From NCBI GenBank assembly GCA_964605235.1, contig CAZSBB010000041.1:1-56519 (forward strand): 56,519 nt of DNA, given 5' to 3'. Shown in pieces: positions 42,201 through 50,049 of this stretch; positions within the stretch are counted from its first letter, which is position 1, and each line of letters begins with the position of its first letter. The translations under genes were made by a program, and so were the position numbers. Below the pieces are notes generated by a model. The model was not told the origin of the DNA. It was given only the letters and a program-made list of their open reading frames with translations, and did not search any database. This DNA is from CAZSBB01 sp964605235 (GTDB lineage Bacteria; Planctomycetota; Phycisphaerae; Phycisphaerales; Phycisphaeraceae).

Positions 42201-45200
42201 CACTGCCGGGTTTGCTCCAGTGACTGGAGGTGTCGCTGGCGAAGGCGTCGGACGCGAAGGCCGGTTTAGCCGCGGCCGCCTGCACCTTGCGGCTGGTGTA
42301 TTCGTTGGCTTTGTTGGGCGTATTCTGGAAGTAGCTGGCGGTTCCCTGGTCGCTCAGCGCCAGTTGATTGCCCAGGGGGTCCAGGGTCCAGCTCTGCTCG
42401 CCGCGCCCAGGCTGCCAGTAGGCTTGCACATCGTCCTTGGCGGAGTTGATCAGGCCGGACTTGAAGCTGGTCAGCCGGTGCAGGCCATCGTAGCCGTAGA
42501 CTTCCGAGTGGCTGGTGTAGACTTGGCGCTGGGCGTAAAGCCGATTGCCCGCCCGGTCGTAGCCGTGGGCGATGTGGATCACGTCGCTGACGTGATCGTC
42601 ATTGCCGTCGTAGCGGTCCCAGCGTTGATTGGTGATGCGTCCAAAGCGGTCGAAGCCGGCGTAGCTGCCGGAGGTCCCGCCCCAGTAATCCAGACGCACC
42701 GCGGGCTGGGGCAGGGTTTTGCGCACCAGCGTACTGCCGCCGAGGTAGGTGTAGGCGGCGATGACGTTGGCGTCACCGGTCCCGCGGGTGGTGGCGTTGG
42801 CCAGGGCGGTGACCCGGCCCAGCACGTGGCTGACGCCTGTGCTGTCGCCCGGATCGGCGTAGAGGTAGTGAAGCTGACGGCCGTTGGGATAGGTCATGCG
42901 CGCCAGGCGTGCTTGTTTGACCGTATCTGAGCCGTCTTCATAGCTCAGGGCGACCGTGGGGGCGCTGCTGTCCACTGCGCCGTCGTGGGCCTGGGCTTCT
43001 TCGAGCAGTTGTCCCAGGTCATTGTAGGTGTACGCCACTTCATTAAGCGCCGCGCCGGCGCCCACGGCGGCGTTGTCATAGCTGGTTACGCTGGCGAGCA
43101 TGCCGCGGACTTCGTAGCTGTGGCTGATGCGGCGAACGGCGCCATCAACCGCCTCGCCCGACCGGCCCAGGCTGGTGATCCGGTCGTGGAGCAGCCGGCC
43201 CAGGGCGTCGTATTCCATGACGTGAACGGTCTCGCGCTGGTCTTTGCGCTCGATGACCTGATGCAGCCGGTTGTATGTCAGTTCCACCCGGTCGTAAGCG
43301 CCGTCGGAGCCCGTGCCGGAGAGGTCGGCCGGATCGTCCGAATCGGGGTAGATGATCGCCCGCAGCAAGCTGTGGGAGTTGAGTTCCGAACCGGCGGCCG
43401 TCGTTACGCCGTAGACATAGGTGGTGGTCTGATCGTCGGCGCTCGAAGGCATACGCGCGGTAAGAGTGGCGATCTGGCCTTCGAGATTGTAGGTGTAGTC
43501 GGTCTGGCGGTCCTCGTCAGCGTTGCCCGTGGTCGGATCGCCGTCGGTGTAGTTCTCGATGGTCGAGAGCAATCGACCCGCGTCGTCAAAGAGCGAACGG
43601 GTTTCGATGCCCTGCGGATCAATCTGGCGATCGATCCGCCCCGCGTCGTCATACGCCAGCGTGGTCACCAGCACGGTGTCGGAAGCGGCTGGGGCGACGT
43701 CCGGCCGGGTCAGCGCCTGATCGGCGTTGGTGCCGTAGTCCGCCTGAGCCAACTGCTGGGCTGCGCCGTCGTACCAGTTGGCAAAGTAGGTGACCCGCGC
43801 CTGGGGCTGACTGCCCGAGATGGTGGTCAGTTCACCCGTTCCCGTGGCGTCGTGCAGACGCTCGCGCCGGGTCGCCAGCACCAAGTTGCTCGCCGCGTCG
43901 TAGGCCCGCTCAACCTGGGTCGTGACCGTGTCGCCGTCTACAGTCAGGGCGTCGGCGTAGGTGGTTTCATCCAGGTCGTAACCGGTGTATTCGCACACGA
44001 TCCGGCCCAAACCGTCGTACTGGGTCTTGCTCAGGACCGCGCCGGCACGCGTCTTGACCACATTGCCGGCCGGGTCGTACCACAGGTCGCGTGTCAGGGC
44101 CACACCGACCGAGCCGTCCGAAGGATCCACCGCATAACGCCGGGTCTGGTAGACACGACCCCGATCATCAAAGCTGGTTTCCACACGGCCCAGCAGATAG
44201 CCCTGGGCGTCGGTGTCGTAACGGTCTGTCTTTACCATCCGGCCTAAATTGTCGTAAGTGTAAATCTGGTACTGATCGACCTCGCCATCCGTGGTCGTCA
44301 GGCGGTTGCGCCAGTCGTAGCCGAAGACCGTGACCCGGGTGGTTGAGGCGTCCACCTGGTTCGTCTGGGCAGTGAGGTTGCCGTCCCCGCCGGCTTGCCC
44401 GCCGTCGTACGTCCTGGTCTGCACCAGCACCAGGTCCGCGCCGCCCTGATTGGACGGGGACCAGGATCCGCTGGTCGGTTCGTCGTCCGTACCGACCCAC
44501 AGCGACACCGCCTGCCCGCGGGCGTCGTACACCACGCGCGTGATCGTCCCCACCGGGCTGACCACCCGCGTGCGCCGACCCAGTGTGTCATAGCCGTACT
44601 GGGTCACCGCATAGTGCGTTCCCGCCGTGCCATCGCCGCTGCTGGGGATGTCATGGTAAACGTGCTCCGCAGTCAGGTCGTGGCCGTTGCTGTACACCTG
44701 GCGCGTCCAGCTTTGCCAATCCGCCTGGGCGAAGGTGTCGCCGGCGCTCAGTGCGCCGCTGCCGCTGCTCCGCTTGGCTTCGATGGTCGTCACCGTCCGG
44801 CCCGCTTTGTCCGCGTAGGTCAACGTCACCGGATTGATCAGTACGCAGCTGTCGAAGCTCGGCCCCAGGGCGTAACCCTGGCCGGTCCAGGTCACGTCAT
44901 CCGCCAAGGGGCCGTTCTCGGTGTAGACCATCCAGGTGGCCCTCCGCACCGTCTTGGCCTGCCCGGCGTCCACCGCCGTGTGCGCTGGGCCCAGCGCCTG
45001 CACCAGCCGGCCATGGTCGTCGTAGCTGTAATCCGTCACCAGATGCAGACCGAACCCGCTGACCGTGCTCCAGCCCCCAGGCTCGTCCGTCACCTGGGCG
45101 GTGTCCACGTCGTCGATCTGACGGGACACCTGACCCAGCACCGGATCGTACTCCCTCCGCTGGATCACTCCACGCTCATCGCGGCGCCACAGCAACTGGT

Positions 45201-47160
45201 CGTTCTCGTCGAACACTTCCTGCGTCGTGTCGGCCGTGCCGCTGCCGTTCTGGCTGCTCGAGACCACCGGCAACGTCGTGGTCCGGCTGGCCATTTGCAG
45301 GGTTCCGCTGTGGAACGTGTAGGCGTACTGCGTCACGATCTGCACATTGGCATCGCTCGCATCCGGGTGCTGGATCTCCTTCCAGAGCTGCGTCGTCGTC
45401 CCCGCCACCTCGTCCTCGTGCTGCAAGTACAGCTTCGACTCCAACAGAATCGGCGTCCCCGTCTCGCCTTGCTGGAATTGACGACGTGAGGGATAACCGA
45501 CAACCGCTCCGGTTGGTGCATCCGTGGCTAAGTGAAACTCTTGCAGCTTGATCAGTCCGGCACTGTCCGACAGATACTGATAGTTGCCATCCTGTTCGTG
45601 TAACAAGTCATTGTACGCCTCATCGAAGCCGGTGATCGCGGAAGACTGGGCTTCCAGTTCCACGCGGCAGCCCGTGCCAAAACGCTGAAACTTGTACCAC
45701 CGATCCTGAGTGGTTCCGTCCTCGCCCACCACCAGCATAGCGCCACCATGACCATTGGTGTAGGCAATGGTCAAATTGCCATCGGCATGGGTCACAGTAG
45801 TTTTGACTTTCCAATTGTGCAACTTTTGATCGCTGCTCGGATTGACTGGATAATTGGCATTCAGTTCATAAACCAACGTATCACCGGCGTGGCCCCCACC
45901 ACCACAGGAACTGCAACCCGACTTGGCCACTTCCTTGGTTACCGCCCGGTAGAATTCATTTTGATCATCATCCTCGTACTCAAAATACATGTCCGCATAC
46001 TGGCTGACCTGCTGATCCGTCGCCGTCAGCGGATCGGTCACATTGGAATCGCTGCTCAGTCGGCGGTAGGACTCGGGTTCCACCACGAATTTCATGCCAT
46101 GTTCAAAGCCATTGGCGGCGCCACTCTTGTAATAGCGATACAGCGTTACGGCCTGATCGTGCCAGGTTGAACTGGCATAATGCTGGCGCGTAACCGTGCT
46201 GAGATTACGCAGCGGACCGCCGTCATCCTGGCTTCCATAGTAGGTGTATACCGCTCGTTCCAACGCCACATATCCTGCTCCATCCACGTCCCGCCGACTG
46301 CTCACGCTTTCAATCAGGTTCGCGGATTCACCTTGACTGTAATGGGTGTATACCAGCGAATGAGTGATGACCTGGGTGCCGCGGATCACCACTTCCTGCA
46401 ATTCCTCGGGCTGGCCGGAATTGCTGTAAGACAAGGCGGAAATCATGTCACCTGAGGGAGTCAGGTAGCTCTTGAATCGCCCCTGCTCACTAAGGGTTTG
46501 ATCAAAGTCGTGAATCTTGTAAGTGTATGTGCCATCCACAGAATCGATTTTGAATACAAACTCACCCTCCGTACTACTATGGGACAGCGTGTGCGTGTGC
46601 TCGACAGCCTGATACTGCGTGCCGTCCCATTGAAACTCGAACGAGAATCCCGCGGGGAAGATCACTTCAATCGTGCCCTCCAACTGCCCCTGAGCATGCG
46701 GCCATTTCGCCACGCTGAACCAGTTGTATCCGTTGGGCCCTTCGAAGTCCGCGCCATCGTCGGTGACGTTCGAATATGAACGATCATGCGCCAACCCGGA
46801 ACCCGCGCCGCCGAACCCCACATCGGTCGCCTCAAGAACAATAGCGCCTGAACTGAAAGCCACTGGATTGCCCGTGTTGCAGGCGGCGCCCGCCAGTTGG
46901 GCGGCTTGGATCAGCGCCGCCAACGGATCAGGATCCGTGCATCGAGAACAACAGCCTCCACGTTGTTGCTGACTCTGAGGGCTAAGCGGGCACGCGTGGA
47001 CATGGTTATTGCTCCAGGGCGAGATCGCCAGATTCGCTGCGATCACACAAGACAACAGCAGCCAGAGTCCCGGCTGTCCGCCCCGGTACGCATGATATTG
47101 AGATGCCGCGCAACTCCGATTGTTTATTACTCCAACCCCCTTGTCTGGCGTGAATTGCAT
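39211..47160 (-). CDS. Giant Rhs/YD-repeat protein with HINT domain and 80-residue tip
   Basis: This 2649-residue protein has the same N-terminus and core as the other Rhs up to GRFGQRDP. Its C-terminal ~370 residues then differ. They begin with LIYWGYTLNIYEYL and a proline-rich linker (~2290-2410). A PT-HINT domain follows (~2414-2569), with nucleophile C2414 in CFPGGTVVYSADG, the ATGNHPFWV block and the cleavage end VHNK. The last 80 residues are the tip, ending in WTVFKNPKTGDYSGAHPSSG. PT-HINT domains in such proteins usually cut off the toxin. The tip family is unrecognised. It is downstream of three large secreted genes. Confidence 0.93.
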   Translation of the reverse strand: MQFTPDKGVGVINNRSCAASQYHAYRGGQPGLWLLLSCVIAANLAISPWSNNHVHACPLSPQSQQQRGGCCSRCTDPDPLAALIQAAQLAGAACNTGNPVAFSSGAIVLEATDVGFGGAGSGLAHDRSYSNVTDDGADFEGPNGYNWFSVAKWPHAQGQLEGTIEVIFPAGFSFEFQWDGTQYQAVEHTHTLSHSSTEGEFVFKIDSVDGTYTYKIHDFDQTLSEQGRFKSYLTPSGDMISALSYSNSGQPEELQEVVIRGTQVITHSLVYTHYSQGESANLIESVSSRRDVDGAGYVALERAVYTYYGSQDDGGPLRNLSTVTRQHYASSTWHDQAVTLYRYYKSGAANGFEHGMKFVVEPESYRRLSSDSNVTDPLTATDQQVSQYADMYFEYEDDDQNEFYRAVTKEVAKSGCSSCGGGGHAGDTLVYELNANYPVNPSSDQKLHNWKVKTTVTHADGNLTIAYTNGHGGAMLVVGEDGTTQDRWYKFQRFGTGCRVELEAQSSAITGFDEAYNDLLHEQDGNYQYLSDSAGLIKLQEFHLATDAPTGAVVGYPSRRQFQQGETGTPILLESKLYLQHEDEVAGTTTQLWKEIQHPDASDANVQIVTQYAYTFHSGTLQMASRTTTLPVVSSSQNGSGTADTTQEVFDENDQLLWRRDERGVIQRREYDPVLGQVSRQIDDVDTAQVTDEPGGWSTVSGFGLHLVTDYSYDDHGRLVQALGPAHTAVDAGQAKTVRRATWMVYTENGPLADDVTWTGQGYALGPSFDSCVLINPVTLTYADKAGRTVTTIEAKRSSGSGALSAGDTFAQADWQSWTRQVYSNGHDLTAEHVYHDIPSSGDGTAGTHYAVTQYGYDTLGRRTRVVSPVGTITRVVYDARGQAVSLWVGTDDEPTSGSWSPSNQGGADLVLVQTRTYDGGQAGGDGNLTAQTNQVDASTTRVTVFGYDWRNRLTTTDGEVDQYQIYTYDNLGRMVKTDRYDTDAQGYLLGRVETSFDDRGRVYQTRRYAVDPSDGSVGVALTRDLWYDPAGNVVKTRAGAVLSKTQYDGLGRIVCEYTGYDLDETTYADALTVDGDTVTTQVERAYDAASNLVLATRRERLHDATGTGELTTISGSQPQARVTYFANWYDGAAQQLAQADYGTNADQALTRPDVAPAASDTVLVTTLAYDDAGRIDRQIDPQGIETRSLFDDAGRLLSTIENYTDGDPTTGNADEDRQTDYTYNLEGQIATLTARMPSSADDQTTTYVYGVTTAAGSELNSHSLLRAIIYPDSDDPADLSGTGSDGAYDRVELTYNRLHQVIERKDQRETVHVMEYDALGRLLHDRITSLGRSGEAVDGAVRRISHSYEVRGMLASVTSYDNAAVGAGAALNEVAYTYNDLGQLLEEAQAHDGAVDSSAPTVALSYEDGSDTVKQARLARMTYPNGRQLHYLYADPGDSTGVSHVLGRVTALANATTRGTGDANVIAAYTYLGGSTLVRKTLPQPAVRLDYWGGTSGSYAGFDRFGRITNQRWDRYDGNDDHVSDVIHIAHGYDRAGNRLYAQRQVYTSHSEVYGYDGLHRLTSFKSGLINSAKDDVQAYWQPGRGEQSWTLDPLGNQLALSDQGTASYFQNTPNKANEYTSRKVQAAAAKPAFASDAFASDTSSHWSKPGSGDAFNVNSGVAGRLVVTTVSQDTISSVQEPTPAAILLLGESMGPLQATVTLRFPSGTTAGQAGLVFGYQSGANYWLRVLDLDAQEVRVYHVLNGAKTLHDAQAYTLAADTDLSVEASSKRQSLWMPSVLGFAAGEGYPAGQVGLFTTVANTQFDDYQLYDDAQYRALGDRWMSFSAAAALNATDDRLELSASPASPGSPVLLRSVRTGGFEAVFAVRRVGAGSDHRLAFVFHAQDQDAFNYVTLDHTDTQAAPRGYRVVDGQLASEVAGTRVDANMPSLTAGDVLWVRVRCDGTNLAVRCAASAAGLSSASDAYATSNFPSVASGGGGMMGWMAAARTLSVDDLTLKRWNPGTSSYDVTEHEETFTADANGNVAETLAHDAAGNLTYDGVYAYGYDAWNRLVTVRPAWRDAPPGGGDLQFGSIIQSNAFDGAGRRIVQTLTHLGDLTATSHVYYDAGGHSPLEERDGDDQTLRQLVWGRMYIDELVQIGLNDDPADSGEAAVESFHYALPNANFNVLAVVDDAGAVVERYEYTAYGERTVYAPAGDHDPAGESPRLLSRRVTVGGVAQAYGLNPVGHQGLWHEDATGLVYNRARHLHPRLGRFGQRDPLIYWGYTLNIYEYLISNPILYIDIFGRYPGLSYAPADEADRERFNPTSPDFGNPPTPILREPADGAGRREPGIEDILGTLIPGVGEMEDVIVILDPETTTGERCFVGGVLLLNCALPFLPNAGPIIKGGKGAGQAGKKVCKVVDDIPVSRGCFPGGTVVYSADGPVAIQNIREVDLVWSYDTQAEKWELMEVVALLTHEYDGDLISLEIGDDILQATGNHPFWVLTGEQLASRPLARDVHEDQGDTGTPGRWVEARDLCVGDALLGLSGEAVVVDNMDVSHVGMKVYNIEVRQFHSYAVGQMGVLVHNKSVPNTPRGIGETFKKPADAIGDMGGEAKLVGKGTTKNDFWARQGFTETEYYTDSNGIKWTVFKNPKTGDYSGAHPSSGQ

Positions 47161-47242
47161 ATCTTGATACCTGATAAGTGATTTGCGTTTGCTCTCTGAT
47201 AAGCCCGATTGCTTAACCTACATCTCAATATATCCGCGCCAG
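40379..47242 (-). repeat. 6.86-kb duplicated Rhs core (copy B)
   Basis: This is the second copy of the block at 31505-38368 (offset 8874 bp). Here the right end continues into the complete 935-aa gene, so this is the locus at its natural position; the other copy carries only that gene's last codons. Left of 40379 the sequence diverges into the HINT tip. Confidence 0.93.
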
Positions 47243-50032
47243 GTCCGACTCCACCTGCCGCATCATTTGACGCATGGTACCCAACGCCGCTTCCGACTTG
47301 TCACGAAGATCTGATTCAACATAACTCTCCCGCAGCAGGTCCAAGCGGCCCTCCAGCAAACGACGGCCTTGGCGATTCTGATCGCGTTCAAGCGCCAACA
47401 AGTGCTCCTGCTGTCGGCGATCGATCAACTTCTGTGCATTGGACAGTTGCTCAGTGGTTGCCTCGTTTCGGTCTGCTTCTTGTTCCAGACCGGCGATCAA
47501 GGAGCGTGCCTGGGCGAACTCTCTGGCCTGCAACTGGCGATCCAGCAGACAGTCCAGCACCAGCCAGCGGTCCTGTGGGGTGTCCGCCAGAGCCATAGCT
47601 TGCTGAATTTCTTCGACACTGCTCAGCGGCGCCCGATCCCAGGTACGCAACTCGCGAGCATAGGCACTGAGCAACAAGAGTTCGATCCGCTGCTTGGGAT
47701 CCAAACTCGTAACAGTCAGTTGCTTGTCAAGATGTTGCCGCCATTCCTCGAGTGAGCCGCGCATGCGATGAACCGTGGCGATGACCTTGCCGGCCGTCAA
47801 TCGTTCGATACGATCGGCACTACGGAATCGAGCCTCCAGTAGCTCTATCGATTCATCCTCCGCCAGCGGGGTTGCCAACACCATGTAGACGTTCCACTGC
47901 TGATCAATCCGCTCCAGGGGCACAACATCAATCAGATTGGCGGCCAATGCTTTGATGTAGTCTGGATAGCCGCCCAGAAGCTTGCCCCGCTCGTTGGGGT
48001 GGCAAGCCAGTACACAGGAGGCAAAATCAAAGAGTTGCTCACCGGTCAGAACAGAAAGATCCTCACAGCCTGCGATGAGTTGTTCATATAACTCTTGGGT
48101 TAGCCGATGAGCTTCCTGTTTTTGACCAGCCGCCACCAACGTGGTGACTTGCACCGGTGATACATCCCCAGCAGTCTGGTGGAGCATCCGCGCCAGTTGC
48201 TCGCCCAGGTGTGGTTCTGCAAAATCGCGTAGTTGCTTTACCTCCGGCAAGTTGGGAGTTGTGCTGATGATTTGATAAATCATAGGCAGAAAGAAATCAG
48301 GATATTCCGCGAGGCGGCGTGGCATGTATTCACAGTAGGCGTGAATGGCCAAGGCACCGCCAGCAGGTTGATTCAGGGCCATGAACGCCTGCACGGTTAG
48401 TTTCAAGTCCCGCTGTGGCACGCCCGGAAAGAGCGTGCCTGGAGCCAGCACCTGACCAAGCAGAATTTCAGCCACCTTGACTCGTTCATCGGCAGTAAGT
48501 TGCGGGGCAAACGCCTGTGTTAGTTTTAGCGTCGTGCGAAACGCCATCTGATCTACTTGACCTGTGGGCTTCTGCACCAGTTGTAGAAGCGTTTGGAGAT
48601 ACTCGTTGCGGGCATTCTGGTCCGCTTGCGCATCTGCCCCCGCCAGGTAACTAAGCATCCTTGCCATATCAAGCGATGAGCGCCAAATATCGATTTCGGT
48701 CCATTCGTTCGCGGCTTTCAGCCAAGTATTCGCCGCTGCGGCAATCTGAGTTGGCGCACCATCAAGCCGCTGTATCCCGGCCAGCATGGCTACCGCGTCG
48801 GCAAGCGGCAGCTTCATCGCCCATCCGCTGGGTACTTCAAATAATGCGCACAGCCGGCGGCACAAGGCCTTGCGCCCTTCGGGCAACCATAGTTGGGAAG
48901 CCTTGTTTATGTCCAGAATTAGTTGAGCCCGTCTTGCTTGAGTTGGGTAGGTGTCAGGCACGAGCTTCAATATCATTTCTTGCTCTGTAGCACTACGGAC
49001 CTGCGTAATCATCGGCTCTTGCGCCGGCTGGGCCAAAACGGCGAGTAAGGTGAACAATTTACTGGGCTCTGTGTCATTGATCCAAGCAGAATCATGCATG
49101 ACGGTAGCCAGCCAGCGGGCCGCCTGCTGGTTCGATGCGCCGCATCGCTGCAACGTGGCACACCACAGACCTGCAGTATCTGCGTCCAACTGCGCCAGCT
49201 GGGCTGGTTCGGCAATCCATTGCAGAATCTTGGGCAGAGCTCGCAGACGCTCAGCTTGGGATACTTGCGGCCCCCATTCATGTAAGTTCATACGAAGCTT
49301 GCTGATGGGTATCTCATTAATACTTGATGCATTGGCGCTCAGTAGACTCCACCGCTTGGCTGAAATCGCAGCATATAGCTGATCATGGTCCGGTCTCGGC
49401 AAGTATGCAAGAACATGATTCTCGACTGCATCCAATTCCACGACTGATGCGTATTGCGCATAACCTGGATTACTAAGACCTGATTGCCAGGCATGGGTAA
49501 CGATCTGCCTCTTCATATTTTCAATTTCTTGGTTGCCTGTTGGCCCCAAGAGTTGCATTGCAATGGCCAACTCATAAATCGTAAATCGCTGCCAATCTGA
49601 TGTCGCCTGCAACCACTTGCCTGTGGCTAGACCATATTCACTAGGCTTGCCGCCCGCATTCAGGTAAATATCCCGCAACGAGCGTCGTTCCATCAGCGTC
49701 AAATGCTGAAGCGTGGACCCATCATTCAGCAACTTCACGCTTAGGGTATGCGCGATCTGTTGCCGTTCCTCTGGACTAGAACGGTTAACGACCTCCGCCA
49801 ATCGCTCGAGCGCTGCAGTTGCTTGAGAACTGGACGCAAGTTCGCTTATGTATTTCCCGATTGTGTCGGCGACGGCATCGGACGTGGACTCGGCCATGGC
49901 GGGAGCCCAACACCAGGCAATAATCATCAATGTAACCACCGCCGGAATCTGGTACCCCCTAGCCCTATGATTATGGTTTACCGACGAGTACTTGGACTGG
50001 CCGCCATTCAAGCATTGTTGATCCACGCGCAT
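47225..50032 (-). CDS. Secreted W-repeat solenoid protein (935 aa)
   Basis: This 935-residue protein has a long basic N-region, then a hydrophobic export segment (AVVTLMIIAWCWAPAMA, ~residues 31-47). The mature part is almost wholly helical and contains the W-x6-W signature as WLQATSDWQ and WLKAANEWT. The C-terminal third (VLATPLAEDES, HRMRGSLEEW, AYARELRTWDRAPLS) is clearly homologous to that of the 842-aa neighbour; a coiled-coil follows. ATG 50032 has AGGAAAGGAA upstream; a GTG at 50047 also opens the frame. It begins 17 nt after the 842-aa gene and ends 64 bp before the Rhs start. No named domain was recognised. It may be a shell, scaffold or delivery protein for Rhs. Confidence 0.75.
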   Translation of the reverse strand: MRVDQQCLNGGQSKYSSVNHNHRARGYQIPAVVTLMIIAWCWAPAMAESTSDAVADTIGKYISELASSSQATAALERLAEVVNRSSPEERQQIAHTLSVKLLNDGSTLQHLTLMERRSLRDIYLNAGGKPSEYGLATGKWLQATSDWQRFTIYELAIAMQLLGPTGNQEIENMKRQIVTHAWQSGLSNPGYAQYASVVELDAVENHVLAYLPRPDHDQLYAAISAKRWSLLSANASSINEIPISKLRMNLHEWGPQVSQAERLRALPKILQWIAEPAQLAQLDADTAGLWCATLQRCGASNQQAARWLATVMHDSAWINDTEPSKLFTLLAVLAQPAQEPMITQVRSATEQEMILKLVPDTYPTQARRAQLILDINKASQLWLPEGRKALCRRLCALFEVPSGWAMKLPLADAVAMLAGIQRLDGAPTQIAAAANTWLKAANEWTEIDIWRSSLDMARMLSYLAGADAQADQNARNEYLQTLLQLVQKPTGQVDQMAFRTTLKLTQAFAPQLTADERVKVAEILLGQVLAPGTLFPGVPQRDLKLTVQAFMALNQPAGGALAIHAYCEYMPRRLAEYPDFFLPMIYQIISTTPNLPEVKQLRDFAEPHLGEQLARMLHQTAGDVSPVQVTTLVAAGQKQEAHRLTQELYEQLIAGCEDLSVLTGEQLFDFASCVLACHPNERGKLLGGYPDYIKALAANLIDVVPLERIDQQWNVYMVLATPLAEDESIELLEARFRSADRIERLTAGKVIATVHRMRGSLEEWRQHLDKQLTVTSLDPKQRIELLLLSAYARELRTWDRAPLSSVEEIQQAMALADTPQDRWLVLDCLLDRQLQAREFAQARSLIAGLEQEADRNEATTEQLSNAQKLIDRRQQEHLLALERDQNRQGRRLLEGRLDLLRESYVESDLRDKSEAALGTMRQMMRQVESDLARIY

Positions 50033-50049
50033 TTCCTTTCCTACCACGC

